Assembly: GCA_905479655.1 (NCBI GenBank)
Contig: CAJQNK010000273.1
Coordinates: 1-36,524, forward strand
From: an uncultured bacterium
Lineage (GTDB): Bacteria > Acidobacteriota > Thermoanaerobaculia > Multivoradales > JAHEKO01
Direction: 5' to 3'
DNA: 36,524 bases
Made by a program: the position numbers and the translations under genes. Shown one piece after another: positions 9,001 to 15,500 of this stretch (positions are counted from its first letter, which is position 1; each line of letters opens with the position of its first letter). The notes under the pieces are model-generated. The model ran no database searches. It saw nothing but the letters and a program-made list of their open reading frames with translations, and was not told the DNA's origin.

Positions 9001-10375
9001 CCGCGGCGGCCAGAACCAGGCCGTCGCTGTCGCGCAGCGTGCGCTGGAGCTCGAAGGGGTTGCTGGCGGGAGGGCGGCGCGCGAACAGGAGGTAGGCGAG
9101 GGCGCCGAGGGAGAAGACGTCGGCCGCCACGCCGTCGGCGTCCGCGTCGTGGCGCACCTCGGGGGCCACGTAGACGGCCGCCGTCTCGCGGACCAGGTCG
9201 TCCACGTGGACGGTGCCGCTCACCGCGTGGCCGGAGAAGGTCGTCGTGCCGGCCTCCCGCACGCCCGTCTGCCAGTTGAAGAGCTGGGTCTCCGGCAGGG
9301 CGGCCTCGGGGTCGACCACCAGGATGCTCTCCGGCGCCAGGGCCCGATGGTAGAGGCGGCGCTGGTGGGCGTGGGCCAACGCCTCGGCCACCGAGCGGAG
9401 CAGGTGCAGGCGGCCCTCGAAGGAGAGCGCGTCGCCCCGCTCCCGCAGGTAGTGGTCCAGGCGTTGGGCGTCCGCCGAGTAGTCGAACAGCAGCGCCGGC
9501 CCCAGCTCGTGCTGGCGGTAGTCGTGGACCCGCAGGATCCCCGGGTGGAGCACGCCCTGGAGCAGGCGGAACTCCCGCTCTGCCGCCCGCTGGAGGCTCT
9601 TCCTCTCCTCCGGCGACGAGGCCCTCCCCACCGTGTAGATCCGCACCCGCCGGTCGATCCCCTCGAGCCCCGAGTGGGTCGCGTGCCAGTCCTGCCAGGC
9701 GCCGCCGTCGGCGATCAGCTCTTCCAGCGAGTAGTCGCCCACCCGGCGCAGACGCTGCGACGGCCGGATCCCCGCCTCCTCCAGGGCCTTCTCCAGCGCC
9801 CGGGCGTGCCCCATCTGGACGTGGGACGCCGGCCGGCCCGTCCCGCCGCCCGCCAGCGACGACAGCACCCCGGGCAAGGGCGCGGCACCCCCGTCGCCCG
9901 TCGCCAGGTCGTCCCGGCACCAGACGCCGTGGCGGCCGCTCTCGTCGAGCGAAACCTGGAGGTTCGTCGCCGACAGGAAGATCTTCGGCTCCAGAAACGG
10001 CAGCCTCCCCTTCGCCTTCCGCACCGCCCGCTGCCGAGTCAGCAGCGACTTCAGCCGCTTCGCCTTCAGGTTCGCCAAGTGGAGCGGATTGTCCCGCGTG
10101 ATCTCGCGCCCGTCGTGCCGCCAGGTCCACGTCCCCGCATCGCCCGAGAGCCCGCCCTGGTTGCTCTTGATCTCCACCAGAAAGAACCCCGCCGGCGCGA
10201 GCACCAGCGCGTCCACCTCGTTGAGCGACCCGTCGTCGGCGATGAACTCGAAGTTCGTCCAGACGCGGTACGGCTCCCGGTCGGGAAGGCCCTCCCGCAG
10301 ATACTCGAGGGCCTCCCGCTCCCAGGCGAACTGGGACTCGGTGATGGCTCGGAAGCGGCGGGAGTCGGGGTGCAT
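5993..10375 (-). CDS. pglW: BREX type 2 serine/threonine kinase PglW
   Basis: Multidomain kinase of BREX type 2, 1460 aa. An N-terminal NERD nuclease-related domain covers residues 10-120 (EVDALVL, VEIKSNQGG). A first kinase-like domain (about 215-490) has HRA where HRD is expected (343-345) and no clear VAIK lysine, so it looks like a pseudokinase. A second kinase domain (about 520-775) is intact: GQGSTS loop 530-535, K551, HRDIKPDN 638-645, and DFS instead of DFG at 663-665. An acidic linker leads to a helix-hairpin-helix region like the RNA polymerase alpha C-terminal domain (about 812-866), then a sigma-like helix-turn-helix (about 946-975). The remaining 480 residues are not recognised. 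The ATG at 10375 has no Shine-Dalgarno, but a TAGACT -10 lies 9 bases upstream, suggesting a leaderless mRNA. It is the first gene of the cluster and overlaps pglX. Confidence 0.92.
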   Translation of the reverse strand: MHPDSRRFRAITESQFAWEREALEYLREGLPDREPYRVWTNFEFIADDGSLNEVDALVLAPAGFFLVEIKSNQGGLSGDAGTWTWRHDGREITRDNPLHLANLKAKRLKSLLTRQRAVRKAKGRLPFLEPKIFLSATNLQVSLDESGRHGVWCRDDLATGDGGAAPLPGVLSSLAGGGTGRPASHVQMGHARALEKALEEAGIRPSQRLRRVGDYSLEELIADGGAWQDWHATHSGLEGIDRRVRIYTVGRASSPEERKSLQRAAEREFRLLQGVLHPGILRVHDYRQHELGPALLFDYSADAQRLDHYLRERGDALSFEGRLHLLRSVAEALAHAHQRRLYHRALAPESILVVDPEAALPETQLFNWQTGVREAGTTTFSGHAVSGTVHVDDLVRETAAVYVAPEVRHDADADGVAADVFSLGALAYLLFARRPPASNPFELQRTLRDSDGLVLAAAVDGAPVALDDLVREATCPEVGRRLATVKDFLAGLDLVEDEVTTPEDDAVDDPDTARRGDRLEGGLEVLRRLGQGSTSLVFLVRGTDGAERVLKLARHPDRNDLLDDEAAVLDQLRHPGVVEIHGKVELYGRTGILMARAGDRTLAEYLRKEPRLELELLERFGDDLLTTVAWLEEQGIPHRDIKPDNLGVRKTGKNDVLHLVLFDFSLSRTPAEKLEVGTRAYLDPFLAERPTPRWDLAAERFAAAATLHEMAAGTLPGWGDGRSAPAAVAGEVKLQPEHFREPVRLSLAGFFRKALARDAADRFDNAQEMLRAWRQALYPASRPTVPPPSDEEDEGDGTPPSPLDLATLDSNTVELGLSQRAFNALDKLDLETVRQLLGASLGQVTRLRGVGAKTRDELVDAVRRLRVRFPDLEPETTDPPEPGDEGATPGDEDGTPTDEGRVSVDRLAAILLTKKEAAGSENRGRALRLFLGLDTPADLAADTAWPSQTEIAEHLRLTRARVSQVIGDARRRWLKTSALKALRDEVPGLLAALGGVATLAELEGAVLTARGSARDEPERSAHAAAATRAAIDAEGGLQQPAFRLHRIGGRLLVALVPSGAAGTDAPLDAPESDRLARWAAALGEAADELAARDPLPPSSAVVDALLEVPAPPGQAPLPAPRLVRLAAAASRTAAVSGRLEIYPQGMEAARALRLAASSVLSLAAPGRDGLTVEAIRDRVRSRYPEAEPLPDPPALHALLAEEPLGLEWRPATATYRPTRLPGVLSGTGSSRLTRTPEARPAPEARHAADLQARLARSLKHGGYLLLVVPPRRLQDAQERLLARFEGRLEALSLEGLLLGALRKTADEKNVDWSLVLKADAAAPESRDGKNLRLLVDIAIPHVEEAIVAHTSRGGSPAVLLTHPGLLARYRRFDLLERLRDRMTRPADDGLQTLWILAPGDEQIELPRIDGQAVPVVTPSEWARIPESWLRLADLVPPAVAPTESSDSPESPHGPEPPYGP

Positions 10376-10384
10376 CGGTGTGGG

Positions 10385-10390
10385 AGTCTA
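10385..10390 (-). promoter_or_regulatory. -10 element of the pglW promoter, leaderless type
   Basis: TAGACT on the minus strand lies 9 bases before the pglW ATG, so transcription would begin only about 2-3 bases before the start codon. No Shine-Dalgarno is present. The -35 region (CTGTCG near 10413-10408) is weak. Predicted from sequence only. Confidence 0.45.
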
Positions 10391-10464
10391 GCCCTTCGCG
10401 GCGCCGCCGACAGCGTAGTCGTGAGTGGATCCCGATCCCGTAGTGGTGTCCTGGGCAACCCCTG

Positions 10465-10490
10465 CCGACGCCGGCAACACGACGCGTCGG
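10465..10490. promoter_or_regulatory. Inverted repeat in the pglW / 10563 divergent promoter region
   Basis: CCGACGC (10465-10471) and GCGTCGG (10484-10490) form a perfect 7-bp inverted repeat with a 12-base spacer in the 187-bp gap between the divergent genes. Its place suits an operator for a repressor acting on both directions, but no regulator gene is visible and GC-rich DNA yields such repeats by chance. Confidence 0.3.
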
Positions 10491-10562
10491 GTGAAGTCGC
10501 GTTACTGATAGCATCAGCCACCATGGCTCACATCGCGAAAACTCGTTGACCAGTCGTCAGGC

Positions 10563-11567
10563 ATGCCCATCGATCTCCGATCTCTCAGGCCAGCAGCGCT
10601 AGTCAAGGCGCTTTCACGGCAATTGCGTTCCAGTCGGTGGAGGGGTGTTTGCCGTGGAGCCGTGCTCAGTGTCCAGAGGTCCAAGCTCAGGATCGCGGTT
10701 CTCGAGTTCGTTGCGTTCTCACTGCCCTGGGCGGGTGGCTTGTGGGTGTACAACCAGCATTCAACCTGGCCATCCTGGGTCGCTGTCGTTCTACCCGTGA
10801 GCTCGGGGATCTTAGGGGGCATCTTGTTGGGTGGCCTGCCTCTGGCGCTCGTGAGCTTCTACGAGCACAAGAGAATAGAGATCGGGCGCCGAACTTGTCT
10901 CCGAGTCGTGGAGGTGCTGAATGAGCTTCCTCGCATCGAGCCTGATGTCCTCACGGGGAAGCCTACGCAGCTTCTACCGAAGGTGGTCGAGTCGATCCGG
11001 AACTGCGAAAGTTCGCTTTATCTCCTCACGCAGAATGGATCCTACTTGGTGGCCGACTGGTGGATCGAGCGGTGCAAACCAGAAAGCAAGGCTGACCTGG
11101 AGCCGCTCGCTGCGATCGCTGGCGAGCTTCGGCAAGCACTGGAGGCCTGTCCAGGAGAGGTTCACATTCTCTTCCCAGACCTTCGGGCCAAGGCTGTTCA
11201 GGACCACTTCAAGAGGAGGGAGGAGCGACTCGGCTTGGGTGCCGGCTCGCTCACGAGGATCACCGAGGAAGCGATCAAGTGGGCCGGAACGGTGATGTCT
11301 GAACACCGAGAGAAGAGCGGGCGAGGTGCGAGCCGTCTCTACTTCATGGAGACGGCGCCGGGTTTCCGGATCGTAGCGTCTGCGACCTGGGCGTACTTTC
11401 AGCGATTCCCTGAGGGGGAGCTCGCTTCCCTCCAGGATATTGAGGCGATCGGGAGGGCCGAGGGCTTTGCCGTTGCGGTTCGGGCTCTCCAGGCGTCTCT
11501 TCGAGGCATGACGGACCTTCTGGATCATGTCGTGGGGCCGGTCCCCTCAAGGAAGCTGTCCTACTGA
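10563..11567 (+). CDS. Unrecognised two-TM membrane protein, cytoplasmic part possibly PLD-like
   Basis: A 334-aa protein with two hydrophobic segments (about 43-63 and 71-99) and a soluble C-terminal domain (108-334), probably cytoplasmic. I do not recognise a named family. In the soluble part, a hydrophobic strand SSLYLLTQNGSYLV (150-163), a strand ending in HILFPD (201-206) with a charged helix behind it, and a strand RLYFMETAPGFRIV (258-271) recall the strand order of degenerate phospholipase-D-like (DUF5919-like) domains. No HKD motif is present, so catalysis is doubtful. It is divergent from pglW across 187 bp and is less GC-rich than all its neighbours, which suggests a different origin. 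The ATG has no clear Shine-Dalgarno, so the start is uncertain. Role in defence is inference from position alone. Confidence 0.72.
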   Translation: MPIDLRSLRPAALVKALSRQLRSSRWRGVCRGAVLSVQRSKLRIAVLEFVAFSLPWAGGLWVYNQHSTWPSWVAVVLPVSSGILGGILLGGLPLALVSFYEHKRIEIGRRTCLRVVEVLNELPRIEPDVLTGKPTQLLPKVVESIRNCESSLYLLTQNGSYLVADWWIERCKPESKADLEPLAAIAGELRQALEACPGEVHILFPDLRAKAVQDHFKRREERLGLGAGSLTRITEEAIKWAGTVMSEHREKSGRGASRLYFMETAPGFRIVASATWAYFQRFPEGELASLQDIEAIGRAEGFAVAVRALQASLRGMTDLLDHVVGPVPSRKLSY

Positions 11568-11710
11568 GCGTGGTTGTGGTGGGAACACGACACGGAGTGC
11601 GTCCTCAGTGCTATGCTCCCCCACTCTGCATAGCTGAATGGCTATGTAGAGGGAGAAAAGGCCCACGTCTGGCCATCCGAGTTGCCGAACAGTCGTCGAG
11701 AGGGGTACGA

Positions 11711-11872
11711 ATGGAGATCGTCTCAGTGGCAGTGGGTATCGCAGCCTACCTTGGTGTGACGAAAGCGGTCTTTCGACTCGTCGGCGAGGATTGCCGGCCC
11801 TACCTCATCGCGGCGCCCCGGGTCGATGGGCCATCCGGTACCGCCCACGGCCAAGCTGAATCAGACGCTTGA
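11711..11872 (+). CDS. Possible small membrane protein (53 aa)
   Basis: A 53-residue ORF with a hydrophobic N-terminal stretch (IVSVAVGIAAYLGVTKAVF, residues 3-21) and a polar tail. The ATG at 11711 has GAGAGGGG ending 5 bases upstream, a good ribosome-binding site. No family is recognised. It could be a real small membrane protein, the broken start of a longer gene, or chance. Confidence 0.35.
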   Translation: MEIVSVAVGIAAYLGVTKAVFRLVGEDCRPYLIAAPRVDGPSGTAHGQAESDA

Positions 11873-11997
11873 CGGGAATGGTCTAGAAAGCCAGTCCCCT
11901 CGGCGGCAACCCAGCCCACTAAGCCTGCCGATGCTGGGAGGGAGAGTCCGGTGATCCTGCCCTCCGCCCCTCAGGTCCAAGGGTCGAGCCGGAGCCT

Positions 11998-12052
11998 CCG
12001 GCAACCAATCGCGAAGCGACGGCGGCAGCAGAAGCGACGGATCCGGCAACCA
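11998..12052. repeat. Nested pairs of 10-bp direct repeats
   Basis: CCGGCAACCA occurs at 11998-12007 and 12043-12052, and between them GAAGCGACGG occurs at 12013-12022 and 12031-12040. The arrangement is visible by eye; function unknown. Confidence 0.6.
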
Positions 12053-12194
12053 GGGACACTACTCTTCGCGGGCATGCCCTGGTAGAAGCGATTCGCGGAC
12101 CCTTGACCAGGGCGGTTCGCTAGCGATGCGCAGGGGGTTGCCAACGACGCGACCCCTCGCCCCGTCCATTCTGGTCGGGGCCCCGACCCGGCTT

Positions 12195-12239
12195 CAACGG
12201 TCCGCGTCGCTTCGCGACGCCGGTCTGCGTCCGCCGTTG
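12195..12239. repeat. Imperfect palindrome with internal hairpin
   Basis: The outer arms CAACGG (12195-12200) and CCGTTG (12234-12239) enclose a second stem CGTCGC-TTC-GCGACG (12205-12219). There is no T-run, so it is not a canonical intrinsic terminator. It may be a REP-like element or a structured remnant. Confidence 0.45.
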
Positions 12240-12424
12240 ACCCCGAGCCGAGTCCCGTCACCCGCTCTTCCTCCACGTCGGACAGACCGGGAGGGTCCGG
12301 GGCGGTCGAAGGCCGGCCAAGCGGACCCTGGACCGACTCCTCGAGGTTCTTACCTTCGGTTCGCTCCGCTCGCTCAGGGATGCTTGCTCGATCTGGTTGG
12401 AGGGGGCGGTGCGGTGACCCTCTG

Positions 12425-12436
12425 GGCGTCGACGCC
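12425..12436. promoter_or_regulatory. 12-bp perfect palindrome just after rnfB
   Basis: GGCGTCGACGCC lies 7 bp downstream of the rnfB stop. It has no loop, so a protein-binding site is likelier than a terminator hairpin. Chance occurrence in GC-rich DNA is possible. Confidence 0.25.
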
Positions 12437-12443
12437 GCGGGCC

Positions 12444-13358
12444 TCAGCCCCACCACTGCGCCCGGTCGACGGTCGTGTCGAACGTAGGGTCGACGCGCTC
12501 GGGGAGTTCCTCGTCCTCGGTGGCCTCGACGTCCTCGGGGGTCGGCTTGCCGACCCACAGGAGCGACTCCATGGGGCACTTCTCGATCGCCTTGGTGAAG
12601 TCGGCGGTCTTGGGGTCGTAGTGTTCGTAGTCGACGACGGGGAGGTGGTGGTCGTCCATCGCCAGCAGGCTGCTGAGCTTGGTGCAGGCGGTGCAGCCGA
12701 CACAGCCGACGGCGCAGACGGCGCGGACGTCAGCGCCGAAGTCCTGGTTGGCGCAGGCGACGACGAGGACGCGTTCGGCCTTGAAGGGGATGCGGCTGAT
12801 GATGCCGCGCGGGCAGGCGTCGACGCAGGCGCCGCAGCCGGTGCAGTTGGTGTAGTCGACGCGGGCGACGCCGTCGACGATGTGGATGGCGTCGTAGTCG
12901 CAGGAGACGACGCAGTCGCCGAGCCCGAGACAGCCGTAGACGCAGGCCTGGACGTCGGCGACGAGGTTGGCGGCGGTGCAGGTGGGCTCGCCGCGGTACT
13001 CGGTCTGGCCCTTGCGTTGCTCGCGGGTGGCGCCGCAGTGGACGACGGCGCGGTAGGGCCAGGTCGGCTCGACGGCGACGCCCAGGATCTCGGCGAGCCG
13101 CTGGGCGACGCTCGGGCCGCCGGGGGCGCACAGGGTGACGGCGGCGCCCTCCTGGACGACGGCCTCGGCGTACTCCCCGCAGCCGACGTAGCCGCACCCG
13201 CCGCAGTTGGCGCCGGGCAGCGCGTCATGGACGCGGGCGACCCGGGGGTCGATCTCCACGTGGAAGGCGCGGTTGGCCCAGCCCAGCACCAGGCCCATGG
13301 CGGTGGCGAGCAGCAGGAGGGTGGCGGAGGCGAGCCCGATGGAGACGGCGGAGAGCAC
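12444..13358 (-). CDS. rnfB: Rnf complex iron-sulfur subunit RnfB
   Basis: Electron-entry subunit of the Rnf complex, which takes electrons from ferredoxin; 304 aa. One N-terminal TM anchor (about 5-27) is followed by the 4Fe-4S module CGGCGYVGC (52-60) with C77. Then come ferredoxin-type clusters: C143/C149/C153, C172/C175/C178/C182 and C215/C219/C222/C225 with C261-Pro. The extra clusters resemble the long RnfB of anaerobes rather than the roughly 190-aa E. coli form. The GTG at 13358 is chosen because GGGAGG lies 5 bases upstream; the GTG at 13364, which overlaps the rnfA stop, has its ribosome-binding site on top of it. The acidic C-terminal tail (271-304) is not family-typical. Last gene of the operon. 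Confidence 0.95.
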   Translation of the reverse strand: MLSAVSIGLASATLLLLATAMGLVLGWANRAFHVEIDPRVARVHDALPGANCGGCGYVGCGEYAEAVVQEGAAVTLCAPGGPSVAQRLAEILGVAVEPTWPYRAVVHCGATREQRKGQTEYRGEPTCTAANLVADVQACVYGCLGLGDCVVSCDYDAIHIVDGVARVDYTNCTGCGACVDACPRGIISRIPFKAERVLVVACANQDFGADVRAVCAVGCVGCTACTKLSSLLAMDDHHLPVVDYEHYDPKTADFTKAIEKCPMESLLWVGKPTPEDVEATEDEELPERVDPTFDTTVDRAQWWG

Positions 13359-13360
13359 GG

Positions 13361-14128
13361 TCACCTCCCGGAGTCCGGCGGCGAGGTCGGTCGTTCGGCG
13401 CTGATGGGCGGCTGTTCGACGAGCGCCTTCTCGACGTTGGCACCCATGCCCACGAAGCCCATGAACGCGAGGGCCAGCAGGGCCGCGGTGATGAGGGTGA
13501 TGGGGGCGCCGGCGAGGGCCTTGGGCACGTCGGCCAGCTCCAGCTCCTCGCGGATGCCGGCCATGAGGACGATCGCCAGGGTGAACCCGACGCCACCGAA
13601 GACGGCCAGGGTCAGCGACTCGACGAGCCCCCACTCCCGCGCCTCGACCCGCTTCAGGATCTCGAGGCAGGCGAAGAGGATGGCGCAGTTGGTGGTGATG
13701 AGCGGCAGGAAGATGCCGAACGACTTGTAGAGCGGCGGGAAGAACCTGCGCACGTACATCTCGACGAACTGCACGCTCGACGCGATGACGAAGATGTACA
13801 CGATGTAGCTGAGGACCGAGAGGTCGACGGTGGCCGCGCCCGCGGCGCCGGCCGCGTCTCCGGCTGCGTCTCCGGCCGCCGGCGCGACAGCGTTCCAGAC
13901 GGCGGTCGGAACCAAAGCCCCGGGGCGCAGGACGAACTCGGTCAGGGTCCAGGAAAGGAGCGCGGCGACCGAGATCACGAAGGTCACGGCCAGGCCCATG
14001 CCCAGGGCCAGGTCGATCCTCTTCGAGACTCCCAGGAAGGGGCAGATCCCGACGAAGTAGGTGAGGACGAAGTTGTTGATCAGCGCCGCGCCGAGGGCGA
14101 TGAGGAGCAGGCTCGCGAGGGTCTCCAT
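13361..14128 (-). CDS. rnfA: Rnf complex membrane subunit RnfA
   Basis: Integral membrane subunit (255 aa, about six TM helices) that, with RnfE, forms the membrane core carrying an iron-sulfur centre. Family signatures ICPFLGVSK (near 27-35) and [12 protein letters not shown] are present, each carrying the conserved Cys. The protein is longer than E. coli RnfA (193 aa), mainly through an Ala/Gly/Asp-rich insertion in the loop after the third helix, encoded by short repeats around 13850-13885, and a polar C-terminal tail. The ATG at 14128 shares one base with the rnfE stop. The stop lies directly before rnfB. Confidence 0.95.
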   Translation of the reverse strand: METLASLLLIALGAALINNFVLTYFVGICPFLGVSKRIDLALGMGLAVTFVISVAALLSWTLTEFVLRPGALVPTAVWNAVAPAAGDAAGDAAGAAGAATVDLSVLSYIVYIFVIASSVQFVEMYVRRFFPPLYKSFGIFLPLITTNCAILFACLEILKRVEAREWGLVESLTLAVFGGVGFTLAIVLMAGIREELELADVPKALAGAPITLITAALLALAFMGFVGMGANVEKALVEQPPISAERPTSPPDSGR

Positions 14129-14781
14129 CAGGCGGCCTCCTTCACGGTGCGGGGGGTGGCGCTCGCCCGCCGTCGCGCCCGCCGCGCGCTCCAGGCGTTG
14201 ATGGCGCCGAGGAGCAGGCCGAGGGTCAGGAAGGCGCCCGGCGGCATGACGAAGAGCACCAATCGGGGCACCCCCTCGGGCAGCACCGGCAGGCCCATCC
14301 AGGTCCCCATGCCCAGGATCTCGCGCACCGTCGCGACGCTGGCGAGCGCCACCAGGAAGCCCAGGGAGACACCCACCGCGTCGGCCAGGGCGACGCCGAC
14401 GGTCTGCTTCGAGGCGCAGACCTCGCAGCGCGAGATGATCATGCAGTTGACGATGATGAGCGGCACGTAGGGGCCCAGGGCCTTGCTCATCTCGTACAGG
14501 TAGGCGGCCAGCACCCGGTCGGCGATGGTGACGAAGGTGGCGATGGTGAGGGTGAAGACCAGGATCCGCAGGTGGGGCACGAGCAGGCGCCGGATGAGGC
14601 TCACCAGGACGTTGGCGCAGATCAGCACGAAGGCCGTGGCCGCGACCATGGTCAGGGCGGGCTTCACGGCCGCGGTGACCGCGAGCGTCGGGCACATGCC
14701 CAGGAGCTGCCGGTAGACCGGGTTCTCGGGCAGGATTCCGCGCACGAAGCGCTCGGCGGCCGTGGGTCCGGAGTCGTTCAT
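14128..14781 (-). CDS. rnfE: Rnf complex membrane subunit RnfE
   Basis: Integral membrane subunit (217 aa) paired with RnfA in the Rnf core. Characteristic stretches are [17 protein letters not shown] (near 20-36), [18 protein letters not shown] with the conserved Cys residues, and about six TM helices. The Arg/Lys-rich C-terminal end should be cytoplasmic. The ATG at 14781 overlaps the rnfG stop (ATGA), and the stop overlaps the rnfA start, so translation is probably coupled. Confidence 0.95.
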   Translation of the reverse strand: MNDSGPTAAERFVRGILPENPVYRQLLGMCPTLAVTAAVKPALTMVAATAFVLICANVLVSLIRRLLVPHLRILVFTLTIATFVTIADRVLAAYLYEMSKALGPYVPLIIVNCMIISRCEVCASKQTVGVALADAVGVSLGFLVALASVATVREILGMGTWMGLPVLPEGVPRLVLFVMPPGAFLTLGLLLGAINAWSARRARRRASATPRTVKEAA

Positions 14782-15500
14782 GGAGCCTCCTCCCGGGTCT
14801 CCCGCCCGGCCTCGCCGGGGGCGCGGCCGGCCGTCAGGGCGGGCCGCACCTCGGCCAGGGTCCGGTTGACGATGTCGCAGACGCTGCGCGAGCTGATGGT
14901 CGCCGCCGTGATCGCCCGGATCCGACCGTCTCCCGGCGCGGGCGCCGCATTGACAGCCTCGAGCCGCGCGCGGGCGTCGACGCCCCGGAACTGGCTCCGG
15001 AACGGCTCCTTCGTGATGTTGTCTCCCAGGGCCGGCGTCTCCTTCTGGCTCAGGACGTAGAGGCCGGTGAGGCGCTCGGCCGCCGCGTCCAGGCCGACGA
15101 GGAGGTCGATGGTGTCCGCGTAGCCGGCGCCGGCGCCGCGCACGACCCATCCGAGGCGCTCGCCGTCCGCCGCCGCCAGCTCCCAGACGTCGTGGGCGGC
15201 CCTCTCGCTGGGCGTGACCGTCAGCACCCGCTGTCCGTCGCCGGCGCCCAGCACCAGCTCGTCCTCTCCCCGCACCGTCACCCCCAGCCCCTCGACGGTC
15301 TCGCCGAGCACCAGGGCCGGGATGCGTTCCAGGATCTCCGCCCGCCGGTTGGCCTCCACCCGGTCGGCGAGCCCCACCTGGACGCCGGCGAGGGCGCCGC
15401 CGAAGGCGAGGCCCAGGACCAGGACGAGCCAGGCGTCGCCCAGGAACCCGACGGCCCGGCGCAGGGGCCCCCGGCTCTCCGCTGCCGCCGGCGCGCTCAC
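14778..15500 (-). CDS. rnfG: Rnf complex FMN-binding subunit RnfG
   Basis: Periplasmic flavoprotein subunit (240 aa) with one N-terminal TM helix (about 22-45) and a C-terminal FMN-binding domain. FMN is bound covalently to a Thr in the S(T)GAT-type motif. Here the motif reads TAATISS (198-204), so Thr201 is the expected attachment site, with the usual Gly replaced by Ala. The conserved KETPALGD stretch lies at 153-160. The GTG at 15500 has GGGAGG 7 bases upstream and overlaps the rnfD stop (GTGA). Confidence 0.94.
   Translation of the reverse strand: MSAPAAAESRGPLRRAVGFLGDAWLVLVLGLAFGGALAGVQVGLADRVEANRRAEILERIPALVLGETVEGLGVTVRGEDELVLGAGDGQRVLTVTPSERAAHDVWELAAADGERLGWVVRGAGAGYADTIDLLVGLDAAAERLTGLYVLSQKETPALGDNITKEPFRSQFRGVDARARLEAVNAAPAPGDGRIRAITAATISSRSVCDIVNRTLAEVRPALTAGRAPGEAGRETREEAP

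Larger units (their letters stand above)
11568..12443. other. Largely non-coding gap between defence region and rnf operon
   Basis: These 876 bp separate the putative defence gene from rnfB. Apart from one doubtful small ORF (11711-11872) I see no gene: open frames here are Arg/Pro-rich and lack a start with a ribosome-binding site. The stretch holds a 6-bp hairpin without T-run (CATAGC/GCTATG, 11629-11646), paired 10-bp direct repeats (11998-12052), a long imperfect palindrome (12195-12239) and a 12-bp palindrome near rnfB (12425-12436). It may be remnant DNA at the edge of an inserted region. Confidence 0.5.

Noticed and set aside
5982..10514. 1510-codon minus-strand frame overlapping pglW
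   Set aside because: A second frame of the same strand, dominated by Arg and Pro; the pglW frame carries all kinase motifs.
10522..10548. 8-codon ORF (MAHIAKTR) just before the unknown membrane gene
   Set aside because: Too short and without a ribosome-binding site; a leader-peptide role cannot be supported.
7241..10549. 1102-codon plus-strand open frame opposite pglW
   Set aside because: Antisense shadow of a clear NERD-kinase protein; composition is repetitive Val/Gly/Glu/Arg.
11629..11646. CATAGC/GCTATG hairpin after the unknown membrane gene
   Set aside because: Only 6 bp, no T-run, and it is 60 bp from the stop; not called a terminator.
11971..12579. Minus-strand open frame in the gap after rnfB
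   Set aside because: Arg/Pro-rich, overlaps the rnfB 3' end, no ribosome-binding site and no familiar motif.
12126..13730. Plus-strand open frame opposite rnfB
   Set aside because: Low-complexity Ala/Gly/Asp/Val antisense of the Cys-rich rnfB frame.
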